Part shown: positions 15,811 to 25,665 of the stretch, in pieces
Position numbering within the stretch: the first letter of the stretch is position 1
Layout of the letters: each line of letters starts with the position of its first letter
Assembly: GCF_019511445.1 (NCBI RefSeq)
Contig: NZ_JAEUAN010000029.1
Coordinates: 1-64,000, forward strand
DNA length: 64,000 bases
DNA from: Aliirhizobium wenxiniae
Lineage (GTDB): Bacteria > Pseudomonadota > Alphaproteobacteria > Rhizobiales > Rhizobiaceae
Direction of reading: 5' to 3'
The notes under the pieces: model-generated
Told to the model about the DNA's origin: nothing
The model's database searches: none
The model's input: the letters and a program-made list of their open reading frames with translations, nothing else
Translations under genes and position numbers: made by a program

Positions 15811-16857
15811 ATGCCTCATCACAGAACAACGCCGTCGCTTGACGCTCTCCTCGAATGGTCGCTTCAGCACCAGATCGCGGCGTTCCACCGCTTTATGATC
15901 GTGACCGCCACTGTCATGGCCGTCGGCGTCTTCCGAACCCTGTTCATCACAGGCCTGCTTCCCTGGCTCTTCTTCATCCCGTTCATTGTGCTGTTCGGTC
16001 TCGTATTCGGACGAGGTGCTGGAATTTACGCGAGTGTCCTTTCTACTATCGTCGCAGCCTTCACCATTGGCAGCCTCGAAAACGATCTGTGGATGTCAGG
16101 ACCCCAATGGGCTGGAAGCATCCTGTTTCTCGTCGTCACTGCGGCACTCGCGTGGCTTTCGGCGGAGCTGCGGTCGGCTTTCGCAAGATATCGCAGGCTC
16201 GCGGCCCAACACGCCGAAACCAACGAATTCCTCAAACAGGCCGAAGCCCAGCAGCTTCTTTTGAATGACGAACTCAGCCACCGGCTGAAGAACGTCCTTG
16301 CTGTTGTCCAGTCCATCGTGTCGCAGACGCTTCGCCAGTCGCCCGATCTCGCTTTAGCGAATACCGCTCTGTCTGCGCGGTTGGTCGCGCTCGGTGATGC
16401 CACGACGGTGCTGACCGCGAATTCTTGGGCATCGGCCGACATGATGGCGATGATCACTAAAGTGCTCGGCCCGCACGGCGAGATCGGCAACCGCATCAGG
16501 GTAGATGGGCCGCCTCTCACGCTGAACCCCCGCGGCGCGCTGGCATTCGCTCTCGCCTTACACGAGCTGGCGACTAATGCGGCCAAATACGGCGCTCTGT
16601 CGAATGCGACCGGTCACGTCGAACTGACATGGACTATCAAAAGCGGCCATCAGGGAGAGCCACGGCTGAGACTTCTCTGGCAGGAGATTGGCGGCCCACC
16701 CGTCATGCCGCCGACAAGACGCGGATTTGGCTCGACGATGATCGAGCGGTCCCTGAAGTCGTATTTCCGTGGGGAAGCTAAACTGGATTACCGACCCGAA
16801 GGTCTACGATTCGAGATCGAATGCGAACTGGAAGCCGCCGGCATGGCGGAAGGCTGA
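15811..16857 (+). CDS. HWE-family sensor histidine kinase with DUF4118-like membrane sensor
   Basis: 348 residues. Three or four hydrophobic segments in the first 115 residues (for example FIVLFGLVFGRGAGIYASVL) match a DUF4118-type sensor. After a short coiled coil comes the HWE dimerisation box LSHRLKNVLAVVQSIVSQTL with the phospho-accepting His, then the N box HELATNAAKYGAL and GFGSTMIE in the ATPase domain. HWE kinases are typical of alphaproteobacteria and often feed the PhyR/EcfG pathway. The receiver gene begins three bases after this stop, a kinase/receiver operon. Intact. Confidence 0.85.
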   Translation: MPHHRTTPSLDALLEWSLQHQIAAFHRFMIVTATVMAVGVFRTLFITGLLPWLFFIPFIVLFGLVFGRGAGIYASVLSTIVAAFTIGSLENDLWMSGPQWAGSILFLVVTAALAWLSAELRSAFARYRRLAAQHAETNEFLKQAEAQQLLLNDELSHRLKNVLAVVQSIVSQTLRQSPDLALANTALSARLVALGDATTVLTANSWASADMMAMITKVLGPHGEIGNRIRVDGPPLTLNPRGALAFALALHELATNAAKYGALSNATGHVELTWTIKSGHQGEPRLRLLWQEIGGPPVMPPTRRGFGSTMIERSLKSYFRGEAKLDYRPEGLRFEIECELEAAGMAEG

Positions 16858-16859
16858 GT

Positions 16860-17246
16860 ATGGGACAGGCAACACCGATCAACACGCACGCTATACTTCT
16901 CGTCGAGGACGAGATCCTCATACGGATTGAACTGGCCGATTTTTTCGCCGATGCCGGTTATCAAGTCTTCGAGGCGCGGGACGCCGACGAGGCTATCGGC
17001 ATCCTGGAAAGAGAAAAAATGATCCGCATCGTCCTCACCGACATACAGTTGCCGGGGTCAATGGATGGGTTGAAACTCGCACATTATATCCGCGACAGGT
17101 ATCCGCCGACTGTCCTCCTGCTGACATCTGGGGGCGTGCATATCGAAGACGCTTCGTTGCCCGCGAGCAGCCAGTTCATTGCAAAGCCCTTCGATCCGAC
17201 ACGCATTCTGCGCCAGATCGAACTGATGACACGCCCTAGCGCGTAG
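16860..17246 (+). CDS. Stand-alone receiver (response regulator) paired with the HWE kinase
   Basis: 128 residues from the ATG at 16860. Receiver motifs: acidic pair ILLVEDEILIRIEL, phosphoacceptor Asp in VLTDIQLPGSMDG, the Thr/Ser switch in LLLTSGG, and the conserved Lys in FIAKPFD. No output domain. Single-domain receivers beside HWE kinases act as phosphate sinks or regulators of PhyR phosphorylation. It is related to the receiver at 53708-54067 (both TDIxxPGSMxGL). Confidence 0.85.
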   Translation: MGQATPINTHAILLVEDEILIRIELADFFADAGYQVFEARDADEAIGILEREKMIRIVLTDIQLPGSMDGLKLAHYIRDRYPPTVLLLTSGGVHIEDASLPASSQFIAKPFDPTRILRQIELMTRPSA

Positions 17247-17359
17247 CTATCTGCGCCAAATGTGGGCCTCGCTCAGAAAGGTGAAGGTATCGGTCGTAAC
17301 TTGCTGATGTTGTCTGATGACTCTACGAAGGTTTGCGGCAATAGCGGGAGGAGAGACGA

Positions 17360-20214
17360 GTGAACACATCTGACGACCAAACCCGAAGCGTCGCCGAAAG
17401 TCTCGGCGCGGCCCAAGCGGCTGGTGGCATCGGTACTTTCGTCATCGATATCAAAACCGACATGGTTTCGGCGACACCGGAATTTTCGAAACTCTACGGC
17501 CTCGATCATGTTGCCAGTCGCCCAGCGACCGACTTCGAGGCAGTGGTTCTTGCCGATGATGAGCCGTTCGTTTCCCATCCCGAGAATCGTGCAGCCGGGG
17601 ATGCCGCAACGGAGGTAGAGTACAGAATCCGCAAGGCGGATACTGGTGAGGTCAGATGGATTGCCCGGAAGGCCGAATTTGAGCGAGACACAGACGGCAA
17701 GCCAATGCGCTTCAGCGGGGGTTGCACGCGACGTCACCGCCAGAAGGGCATCAGAGAACAATCTACGTAAGGCTCAGCAGACACTAGCGCTGGCGCTGGA
17801 GGCAACTGGGGTTGGGACCTTTGACTACGACCTCGTGAACGACGTTCTTGAGTGGGATGACAGATGCCGTGAATTGTTCGGTCTTCCGCCGGACGCGGAC
17901 GTATCCTACGAAACCTTTCTGACTGGGTTGCATCCCGAGGACCGAACGGAAATCGAAGCCGCCGTGAACGCCGCAATCAGAGTCGATGGCGACGGTGAGT
18001 ACGACGTTGCCTATCGGACAGTCGGCATTGTCGATGGCGCGGTTCGATGGATCGCTGCCAAGGGGCGCACCTTCTTCCAGGGCGGGAAAGCGGTCCGCTT
18101 GATCGGCACTGTGCGCGACGTGACAAAAGCCCATCAGGAAGAGCGGATCCACCGCGAGACGGAAGAACGTTACAGGCTGGCGAGCCGCGCGACCAATGAC
18201 GCAATCTGGGACTGGGATTTCTCATCGAACCACGTGCTCTGGAACGATGCGCTGACGGCCGCCTATGGCCATCCGCTCGACAGCGTCGAGCCGACAGGCG
18301 AGTGGTGGATCGATCATATCCATCCGGACGACCACAGCAGGATCGATCAGTCTATTCATGCGGCCATTGATGGCACGGAAGTCGACTGGTCCGATGGATA
18401 TCGGTTTTGTCGTCAGGACGGAACCTACGCGCCGGTACTGGATCGCGGTTACATCATCAGGGATGAGCAGGGTAAGCCGCTGCGCATGATCGGTGCGATG
18501 CTCGACCTGACGCAGGTTAGGGATGCAGCGGTGGCGCTGCGCGAGAGCGAGCTGCGCTACCGCAGCCTGTTTTCGTCACTCGATGAAGGGCTCTGCATCA
18601 TCGAGTTCCTCGACGGGCCAAATGGTCCGCTGAGCGATTATGTTCACGTCGAGTACAATGAAGCCTACAAACGGCACTCGGGCGTATCCGGTTTAATTGG
18701 CAAAACGGTACGGGAGGTATTTCCCACTGAGGCTGACAAATGGGTCGAACATTACCGGCCAGTCCTGGAGACCGGCGAGCCTCGACGATTAGAAATGCCG
18801 TTCGATGAGACCGACAAGATTCTCAGTGTCGGTGCGTTCCGTGTAGAGCCGCCCACGCGTCGCCAGATCGCCGTCGTTTGTCAGGATATCACTGCTCGTC
18901 GAAAAGCCGAACAGGCCCTGCAGGAAATCAACGAGACGCTTGAGCGTCGTGTGGCGGAGCGCACCGCTGACCGCGACCGCATGTGGAGGCTCTCCACTGA
19001 CATCATGCTGGTCGCCGACTTTGATGCAAAAATCACGGCCGTCAATCCGGCTTGGCAATCCGTGTTCGGCTGGGAGGAGGGTGATCTCGTTGGTCGCTCC
19101 TTCATGGATCTCATCCATCCGGACGACAAGGCATCAACGCTCGCTGAAGTGGCCAAGCTCGGCCAGGGCGTAACGACGTTTTCCTTTGAGAACCGCTATC
19201 AGACGCGCGGCGGTGACTATCGGACGATTTCCTGGACAGCCGTTCCCGACGAGGCCTTCATTCACGCGGTCGGCCGAGACGTAACCGACGACCGCAAAGC
19301 GGCCTTGGCTCTGAAAACTACGGAAGCAGCGCTTCAGCAAGCGCAGAAGATGGAGGCGATCGGAAATTTGACGGGTGGCGTCGCCCACGATTTCAACAAC
19401 CTGCTTCAGGTTGTCGCGGGCAAGCTGCAACTGCTGGCGAAAGACGTGGCAGGAAACGGTCAGGCCGAACGCCGTATCTCAAATGCACTCGCCGGCGTCG
19501 ATCGAGGATCCCAACTCGCCTCCCAGCTGCTTGCTTTCGGGCGTCGCCAGGTACTGGATCCGCGGGTACTGAACATCGGCCGGCTTGTACGCGGCATGGA
19601 CGAGATGTTGCGCAGGACGATCGGCGAAGGCGTCGAGGTTGAAACGATCGTCTCCGGGGGCTTGTGGAACACATTGGTCGATCCGATGCAGATCGAGAAC
19701 GCGGTCCTCAATCTGGCAATCAACGCCCGCGACGCGATGGATGGCTTTGGAAAGCTGACTATTGAAGTCGGTAATGCCTATCTTGATGACAGCTATACAA
19801 GACTTCACCAAGAGGTAGAGCCCGGTCAATACATCGCCCTGTCGGTCACGGATACCGGCACTGGCATGTCGCCTGACCTGATGGATAAAGTCTTCGAGCC
19901 ATTTTTTTCCACCAAGCCGGAAGGGAAGGGACGGGCCTCGGTCTCTCCATGGTCTACGGCTTCGTCAAGCAGACCGGCGGCCATGTAAAGATCTATAGCG
20001 AAGTCGGGCAAGGCACGACGATCAGAATGTATCTACCGCGGTCGACAGGTCAGGAGGACTTGGAAGTCGTGACAATGGACGGTCCCGTCGAGGGTGGGCC
20101 TGAGACGATTCTGGTGGCCGAGGACGACGAAGGTGTTCGAGCCACTGTCGTCGAAAAGCTTCAGAAATTGGGCTATCGCGTCCTCAAGGCTCCGGATGCC
20201 GCAGCCCCGGTCCG
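17360..20214 (+). pseudogene. Large multi-PAS hybrid histidine kinase, frameshifted and 3' truncated
   Basis: Starts at the GTG at 17360 behind GGAGGAGAG. Four to six PAS/PAC repeats (for example GIGTFVIDIKTDMVSATPEF, then GVGTFDYDLVNDVLEWDDRC) precede a HisKA box (GNLTGGVAHDFNNLLQVVAG), an ATPase domain (LNLAINARDAMD; MSPDLMDKVFEPFFSTK) and the start of a receiver (ETILVAEDDEGVRATVVEKL). An extra G in a run at 17717-17721 shifts the frame; a missing base near 19930 shifts it again within the GTGLGLS box. The receiver is cut after about 35 residues by the IS66 fragment. About 950 residues when intact. Confidence 0.8.
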
Positions 20215-20761
20215 GGTTTGCCGCGCTCGATCGGCAAGGTCGGCATCTCGCCGGCCACTGTCGTATCGCATTCCCTGCAGATCATGCGCTTCTCCACATG
20301 CCGGACAATCTTGACCGACGCCGGCACGTGCTCCAGCACCTGCATCACTCTGTCGGCCGCCTTCAGGAACGAAGTGCCACCGCAGGTCGGGCAATTGCAG
20401 GGAGCCGCATAGACCAGTTCTTCGGTGGTGAGATCATCGGGTAGAGGCTTGCGCTTCGGCTTCTCGGATGCGTCGTCCAACTCCGGCAGAGGAGGTTTCC
20501 CGGAGCGTAGTTCAGCTTCGGCACGAGAGGCCTCAATCTCCTTCAGCATCAGCTCGAACTGCTCGATCTTCCGGTCGATCTTTTCCGAAGACGCGCCATG
20601 TTGCCGATGTCGAAGAAGTTCCAGTTGCGCGCGAAGAAGCCCGATTATGGAGCTCGCTTGATGACCTCGGCTTCCTGGCTTTCAAGCTTCGCCGCCTGTT
20701 CCGCGACGAGAGCGCGCAAAGCAGTGAGCTCGTCCTGACTGTCCAGCAGCGCTGTTTCCAT
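20205..20761 (-). pseudogene. tnpC: IS66 transposase TnpC, N-terminal fragment
   Basis: Starts METALLDSQDELTALRALVA at 20761. After a frameshift near 20655 the expected LLRAQLELLRHRQHGA and KIDRKIEQFELMLKEIEASR follow, then the zinc-finger region (CNCPTCGG and MICRECDT). Sequence ends at PIERGKPGPGL, just before the catalytic DDE domain. Non-functional. Confidence 0.7.
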
Positions 20762-20833
20762 ACCCGCGAAGCTAGCCGATTTGCCACTAACGCACCAGCG
20801 TTAAGCCTCGGATGTCCCTACAAAATATGGCTT

Positions 20834-21181
20834 TTATCCCGTTCGGCCGGGAGCGGACGTCCACGCCGGGCGTCGCCAATCAATCCCCTCAACGAGCATG
20901 GAAAGCTGCGCCTGCGTCAGGTGCGCTACACCCTCTTTCGCCGTCGGCCATGGAAAGTACCCGCGCTCCAAAATCTTGTAGAATAAGCAGAACCCTTGGC
21001 CGTCCCACCAGAGGAGTTTGATCTGGTCAGCGCGCTTTCCGCGGAAGCCAAAGATCGCGCCCGAGCCCGGCGCCTCCTTCACGACTGTTTCGACCAGTGC
21101 CGACAGGCCGTCGATGCCACGCCGCATATCGGTCACTCCGCAGGCCAGGTAGACCCGCACATTCCCCGATGGCCCGATCAT
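20834..21181 (-). CDS. tnpB: IS66 accessory protein TnpB
   Basis: 115 residues from the ATG at 21181 (MIGPSGNVRVYLACGVTDMR). It has the IS66 Orf2/TnpB hallmarks: DMRRGIDGLSALVE, GAIFGFRGKRADQIKLLWWD, GQGFCLFYKILERGYFPWP, and a C-terminal LTQAQLSMLVEGIDWR. Length is normal for the family. It is required with TnpA and TnpC for transposition, but the neighbours are broken, so this copy could only act in trans. Confidence 0.85.
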   Translation of the reverse strand: MIGPSGNVRVYLACGVTDMRRGIDGLSALVETVVKEAPGSGAIFGFRGKRADQIKLLWWDGQGFCLFYKILERGYFPWPTAKEGVAHLTQAQLSMLVEGIDWRRPAWTSAPGRTG

Positions 21182-21572
21182 GCCGCCTCCACGCAAGCGC
21201 CGAGCAGGCCAAGCAGTTTCAACTCAACGTCAACCGGAACCTTCAAGCTCCGACCGTTTCGAAGCAAGATCTCGACGATCACCGGCCTCGTTGCTGCGGT
21301 AGACGGCTGGCTTACGCCAACTTCCTCGGTGATTTCCACCGGGAGGAACACTGTTGGCCGATCGGCATAGCTGAATGATTGCCGCCACAAGCGGATCTGG
21401 CCCGGATGAATGTCATTCCGGCGGCCACATCCCCGATGCGAGCACCGGGCTCATCAGCCTCCGCAAGTATCCTCAGCTTCGCCTCGTCCGACCAACGCCG
21501 TCTGCGCTCGGTACCGGACATGATCTCTATGCGAGCCATGAAACCTCTTTGTTCTGGTATTAATGTCAGCAC
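21181..21572 (-). pseudogene. tnpA: IS66 TnpA, frameshifted
   Basis: Starts near 21572 with RRRRWSDEAKLRILAEADEP and GARIGDVA (helix-turn-helix), then a one-base loss near 21425 changes frame before DIHPGQIRLWRQSF and the C-terminal PVIVEILLRNGRSLKVPVDV. It ends next to tnpB. Confidence 0.7.
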
Positions 21573-21640
21573 TAATGCTGGTTCTAATGCCAGAACATCG
21601 CCTGATTTGCCCGATCAGCAAAAACAGCTCACCGGACGCT

Positions 21641-21944
21641 CACGTCCTTCATCCGATCTGAAAGAGACCAATCACACAGGCTTTCCATACGTTCGCTCGC
21701 GAAGTCGGTTTGCGCGCATTAGGCTGAACGGCACGATCTATCGCAAAATCGTCCTTGCTGAACTCGAAACAAGCCTGTTTGCCTGGAAGCGAAACATCGC
21801 TGAAATCATGGCGATGCTTGAAATTCCGGATGAACAAGTCGACACCCTTTGGGTATGGGCTTCAACCATCTGACTCTGAACTTCCCTCACGATTGGGCGG
21901 CTTCCAAGAGGCTTAAGAGAATGTCGTTCCGCTTCATTGATTTC
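21641..21944. other. Stretch with no assignable gene
   Basis: A plus frame to 21873 ends with an IRLNGTIYRKIVLAELETSL-type segment with natural composition, but there is no start within the non-IS part and no family match. It may be the tail of whatever gene flanked the IS66 insertion. Confidence 0.3.
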
Positions 21945-21969
21945 GGAACTTCTTCGAGAAGGCTCGGTT
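21945..21969 (+). promoter_or_regulatory. EcfG-type promoter for the gene at 22000
   Basis: GGAAC 21945-21949, N17, GTT 21967-21969; 31 bases to the ATG. Confidence 0.75.
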
Positions 21970-21999
21970 ACACTCCATGTTAGTTAAGAGGTAGCAACC

Positions 22000-22296
22000 A
22001 TGAGTACTACATCCTATCTGCCGATGATTCTTCTTGCCATCTTCGCATGTGGCGCGGCGCTTACCGCTGGATTTCTAATTCTTCGCAGTGTTAAGCGAAC
22101 ATCCTTCGAACAGGGCTCGCCCGCTCAGGTGACCCAAGGGTCGTTGGACCAAGAAGGTCGAGCCGGAAACGCTGAACGTCCTCGCAAAAAGTTCGGATCG
22201 GCGACCATGATCCTTGTCGGGACTTTCTCGACGGTTGCGGTTCTAGGGATTTTCGTCGGTGCAATAATCATCTATGGCGGCTTGATCGCGTCTTAA
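22000..22296 (+). CDS. Small two-helix membrane protein
   Basis: 98 residues with AAGAGGTAG upstream. Two hydrophobic helices at the ends (PMILLAIFACGAALTAGFLI and MILVGTFSTVAVLGIFVGAI) are joined by a charged loop with SFEQGSPAQVTQGSLDQEG. No family assigned. Monocistronic under an EcfG-type promoter, so a membrane stress protein by context. Confidence 0.65.
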   Translation: MSTTSYLPMILLAIFACGAALTAGFLILRSVKRTSFEQGSPAQVTQGSLDQEGRAGNAERPRKKFGSATMILVGTFSTVAVLGIFVGAIIIYGGLIAS

Positions 22297-22511
22297 GCAT
22301 CGATATTCGTTAAGTGCGACCACCGCTGTGAGACGCATCTAGGGCGTTTCGACTTGCGCTTCATTCCTGCCCTTCGGACATTCACCGGAGGTTTTTTTTG
22401 ATCTCCGCGAGTGCGCCGTGGCTTGACTGAAAGTCTTTCTTGAAAAGCGATCGGAAAATTGACGCCGCCGATCCCAGCAAGATGGCTTCACCCTTTTCTA
22501 CCCGTTGCAAA

Positions 22512-22535
22512 GAAAAAGCCCCGCCGAAACGGAGC
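22512..22535 (-). terminator. Terminator after the Ser/Gly/Asn-rich protein gene
   Basis: Minus strand: stem GCTCCG / CGGGGC with one G-T pair, six-base loop TTTCGG, then TTTTT. Confidence 0.6.
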
Positions 22536-22560
22536 CTCTCCTATCGCGTAGTCTTATGCT

Positions 22561-22866
22561 TTAGCAGGATGTTCCCGCCTGACCAGCGCCGGGATTTGTA
22601 CTCTGGTTGTTGTTCTGCTCGGACTGAGCCGCGCCTTGCGTACCACCGGGAGCACCACAATTCGTATTGCTGCTGCCCTGATCTGCACCTTGGTTGCCGC
22701 CGGAATTGCTGCCACCAGAATTGTTCGCGCCGGACGAATTGCTGTCGCTGCTGGTCCCGCTGCTGTTACCGCCGCTTCCACTGTTGTTGCCGCCGCTCGA
22801 ACTCTGCGCCATTGCCGAAGTTGCGAGACCGATAGACAGCGCTGTTACCGCAAGAACTTTCATCAT
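22561..22866 (-). CDS. Exported low-complexity Ser/Gly/Asn protein
   Basis: 101 residues from the ATG at 22866 (a second ATG follows directly). Signal peptide MMKVLAVTALSIGLATSAMA, cleavage after AMA. The mature 80 residues are nearly all Ser, Gly, Asn, Gln and Thr (SSSGGNNSGSGGNSSGTSSD), with two Cys, one near the centre and one at the very C-terminus. Such chains are disordered; a disulfide or surface role is possible but unproven. It has its own EcfG-type promoter and terminator, so it is a defined stress-induced secreted peptide. Confidence 0.7.
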   Translation of the reverse strand: MMKVLAVTALSIGLATSAMAQSSSGGNNSGSGGNSSGTSSDSNSSGANNSGGSNSGGNQGADQGSSNTNCGAPGGTQGAAQSEQNNNQSTNPGAGQAGTSC

Positions 22867-22902
22867 ATGTTTGTTTCCTCACCTGAACCCTACGAATTTG
22901 CG

Positions 22903-22927
22903 AACAGTCTACAATCAAGAAAGTTCC
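22903..22927 (-). promoter_or_regulatory. EcfG-type promoter for the low-complexity exported protein
   Basis: Minus strand GGAAC (22927-22923), N17, GTT (22905-22903); 37 bases to the ATG. Confidence 0.75.
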
Positions 22928-23014
22928 AAGCCCTAGAGCATACGAATTTGAGATTGTGCAATCGCGCAAACCTCGCATAACCAGTCAATAGCCCTCGATT
23001 GCAGGGACACCGGA

Positions 23015-23230
23015 TTACGACCGGGTATAAACCTTTCTAGTGTCGGTCCCGACGAACGAGCCGTCGTCCTGCGGCTCAAGGTTTTCTCCGGACTCTATGC
23101 TGAACCGCCGCCATAATGGTAGCTCGGTACCCAGGCGCGTCTTCTCAGCGTCGGAGGTTCTCGTCACCTCGACAATCTTTGCGCTGTTACCATTGCCATC
23201 GACAGCGTTGAACGTTCGTGTCTTCTCCAT
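23015..23230 (-). CDS. Small hypothetical protein
   Basis: 71 residues (MEKTRTFNAVDGNGNSAKIV). Beta-rich soluble protein: VEVTRTSDAEKTRLGTELPL, a SIESGENLEPQDDGSFVG segment and DTRKVYTRS at the end. It resembles short rhizobial hypothetical proteins but no domain is named. No EcfG-type site upstream. Confidence 0.5.
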   Translation of the reverse strand: MEKTRTFNAVDGNGNSAKIVEVTRTSDAEKTRLGTELPLWRRFSIESGENLEPQDDGSFVGTDTRKVYTRS

Positions 23231-23313
23231 TGGTTTCAGCGCTCCGTTCTGCTTGTTTCAATCGTATCTTTGCGGACATGATGACCTTCTCGCGAAGTGG
23301 ACAATCCACGTCG

Positions 23314-25590
23314 CTAGATCTCGATCCGCACAGGAATAGCCTTTGAGGCGGGCGTCTTAGAGAGCCGATCGTGATGATCGATCGCATTTAGGACATTGCT
23401 TTCCGGATAATAGGCGCCAATCGTACCACGGGGCAGGTTATGGGGGGTGACGAGCAGGCCACCGAGTTCCCGCCGTTTTCCATCCTCAAAATCACTAACC
23501 AGTCTGATACTCTGTCCGGCATAAAGGCCAGCCGCTTCGATATCCTCTTCGCACATTAAGACTACATCGCGCGTTCCTTCAATGCCACGGAAACGGTCCG
23601 AATAGCCGTAGATCGTTGTATTGAACTGGTCGTTGGAGCGCATGGTAACCAGGCGGTATCGGCCAATGCGTTCTTCGAAGGACAGGGCATTCAGTCGTTC
23701 AGGACTAGTGAACGCGGCCTTTTTCTCTTCTGTATTCCAGATGCGATCATGTGCATCATTGCCTCGATAAAAGCCCCCCGGCTGAAACATGCGTCCGTTG
23801 TAATCTTTGAAGTCCTTGGGATAGGTTGCCTCGATCAGATCGCGAACCAGTCCATAATCAGCGGTCCACTCATCCCATTTAAACTTCGGATTATCGGGAA
23901 GTGTGGCCTGGGCGATGCCCGTGACGATTGCCAACTCACTCTTCAGGTACGGCGACGCCGGTGTCCGCTTTCCGATCGAAGCCGAAATATGAGAGAAACT
24001 GTCTTCCGTCGTGACTGTCTGAGATCCGCTCGCCTGCCTATCCATTTCCAGGCGCGAAAGGCAGGGAAGGATGTAGGCTTGCTTGCCGGGAAACAGATGG
24101 CTGCGGTTCAGCTTAGTTGAGACCATGACCGTCAGGTCCAGCTTCTCCCATCCCTTTTCCATCTCTTTCTGTTCCGGAACAGCTCGCAAAAGGTTGCCAC
24201 CGAGACAAACGAAGGCTCTGACCTCGCCGGCTATGAGCCCTTTCACGGCATCAACGATCGTGAGGCCGTCCTTGACTGGGGGATCGAAGTTGAAAAGCTG
24301 CCTCAGTTTGTCCATTGGTATCAGCTTCGTTTTCTCCGCTACGCCGACGGTTCTCTGTCCCTGGACGTTCGAATGCCCGCGCACCGGACAGCAGCCGGCA
24401 CCCTCACGGCCGATATTGCCGCGCAGGAGAAGTAGATTGACAAGCATGGCGATGTTGAGAGCGCCTTCCGCATGCTGGGTCAGCCCCATACCGTAGACGC
24501 CGATGACCCGCTCGGAACTGATATAGATCTCGCCCGCCTTGCGGATAGCCTGTTCCGATAAACCGCTCTCGCGTTCGATGTCCTGCCAATCTGCCTGCCG
24601 GACGCAGTCGATGAAGCGATCGAAGCCGGTCGTGTGTTCTTCGATGAACGCCACGTCGAGAACCCGCGGCGCCCCGGCGGACAGCGCTGCATCGTCGGCT
24701 TCGATGACTGTCTTGCATAGACCGAGGATGGCGGCGATATCGCCGCCCGCCTGCACCTGCAGATATTCATCGGATATCGCGGTCTCGTTGCCAGTCAGCA
24801 TGTCGAAGGGGTTTTGCGGATTGACGAAGGAAACAAGCCCCTGCTCGATGACCGGATTGAAGGTGACGATGCTTGCGCCTCGCTTCTTTGCATCCTGAAG
24901 CGGGTGGAGGAAGCGCGGGCTGTTGGAGCCTGGGTTTTGCCCAAAAAAGAAAAATGCATCGGCTTTTTCGAGGTCTTCCCACACGATGGTGCCGACGGGT
25001 GAGCCGATTACGTTGCTCAGGCCGACCGATGTCGTTTCGTGGCACATGTTGGAGCTCTGCGGAAGATTGTTGGTTCCAAATGCCCTAGCGAGCAGCGCGT
25101 AGAGATAGGCAGCTTCGAGACCCGCGTGGCCGGACGAATAGAATACGGTCGATTCCGGTGTCTGCTTTTTCAATGCCGCGCCAATCTGCTCGAAAGCTTC
25201 CTCCCAGGTTACTTCGACATAACGATCTGTCCCGCCATCGTAACGCATCGGATGCGTGAGGCGGCCGGTCATTTCCAAGTCATGGTCTTTCCAGGCCCGC
25301 AACTCGGTGACCGTGTGATCCCCCCAAAAGTCCGGCGTACAGCGCGCATTCGTCAGATCCCATAAGGTCGCCTTGGCGCCGTTCTCGCAGAATTCGAAAG
25401 GGTGATAGTTGGCCGGTTTTGGCCAGGCGCAGGAAACGCACATGAAGCCGCCCGGCTTGTTCTGGCGCGCAAGCGCCTCAACCGCGGCCGGTGTCGGCCA
25501 GGCCTCGCCATAGATGCGCGCGATGGATTTGAGCGAGCCCCAGCCACCAGCAGGTTCTTTGGATTCCGGATTTGAGATGTGGTCAGCCAT
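23314..25590 (-). CDS. FdhF/YdeP-family molybdopterin oxidoreductase
   Basis: 758 residues. Molybdopterin-binding layout of formate-dehydrogenase-like enzymes: an N-terminal CVSCAW pair, not a full iron-sulfur motif, then NARCTPDFWGDHTVTELRAW, SSNMCHETTSVGLSNVIGSP, a FFFGQNPGSNSPRFLHPLQD guanine-dinucleotide region, GAGCCPVRGHSNVQGQRTVG, and the C-terminal MoCo domain with MRSNDQFNTTIYGYSDRFRG. This matches YdeP-type proteins, tied to acid resistance in E. coli, rather than true formate dehydrogenases. No catalytic Cys/SeCys region typical of FdhF is obvious. It follows the FNT channel gene on the same strand by 75 bases. Confidence 0.85.
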   Translation of the reverse strand: MADHISNPESKEPAGGWGSLKSIARIYGEAWPTPAAVEALARQNKPGGFMCVSCAWPKPANYHPFEFCENGAKATLWDLTNARCTPDFWGDHTVTELRAWKDHDLEMTGRLTHPMRYDGGTDRYVEVTWEEAFEQIGAALKKQTPESTVFYSSGHAGLEAAYLYALLARAFGTNNLPQSSNMCHETTSVGLSNVIGSPVGTIVWEDLEKADAFFFFGQNPGSNSPRFLHPLQDAKKRGASIVTFNPVIEQGLVSFVNPQNPFDMLTGNETAISDEYLQVQAGGDIAAILGLCKTVIEADDAALSAGAPRVLDVAFIEEHTTGFDRFIDCVRQADWQDIERESGLSEQAIRKAGEIYISSERVIGVYGMGLTQHAEGALNIAMLVNLLLLRGNIGREGAGCCPVRGHSNVQGQRTVGVAEKTKLIPMDKLRQLFNFDPPVKDGLTIVDAVKGLIAGEVRAFVCLGGNLLRAVPEQKEMEKGWEKLDLTVMVSTKLNRSHLFPGKQAYILPCLSRLEMDRQASGSQTVTTEDSFSHISASIGKRTPASPYLKSELAIVTGIAQATLPDNPKFKWDEWTADYGLVRDLIEATYPKDFKDYNGRMFQPGGFYRGNDAHDRIWNTEEKKAAFTSPERLNALSFEERIGRYRLVTMRSNDQFNTTIYGYSDRFRGIEGTRDVVLMCEEDIEAAGLYAGQSIRLVSDFEDGKRRELGGLLVTPHNLPRGTIGAYYPESNVLNAIDHHDRLSKTPASKAIPVRIEI

Positions 25591-25665
25591 GAGTGTCTCC
25601 TCGTCATTTATTGCAATCGTGCCTCAGCAGGACGGGTTTGCTGCCTGCCCGGGTGAGGCTTGCGG

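Larger units (their letters stand above)
20205..21640 (-). mobile_element. IS66-family element, truncated within tnpC
   Basis: Minus-strand order tnpA, tnpB, tnpC is that of IS66 elements. tnpC ends abruptly near 20205 where sequence changes to the hybrid kinase, so the 3' end of the element and the kinase C-terminus have both been lost. The outer end upstream of tnpA lies near 21640 but terminal repeats cannot be defined with one end missing. tnpA and tnpC are frameshifted; tnpB is intact. Confidence 0.75.
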
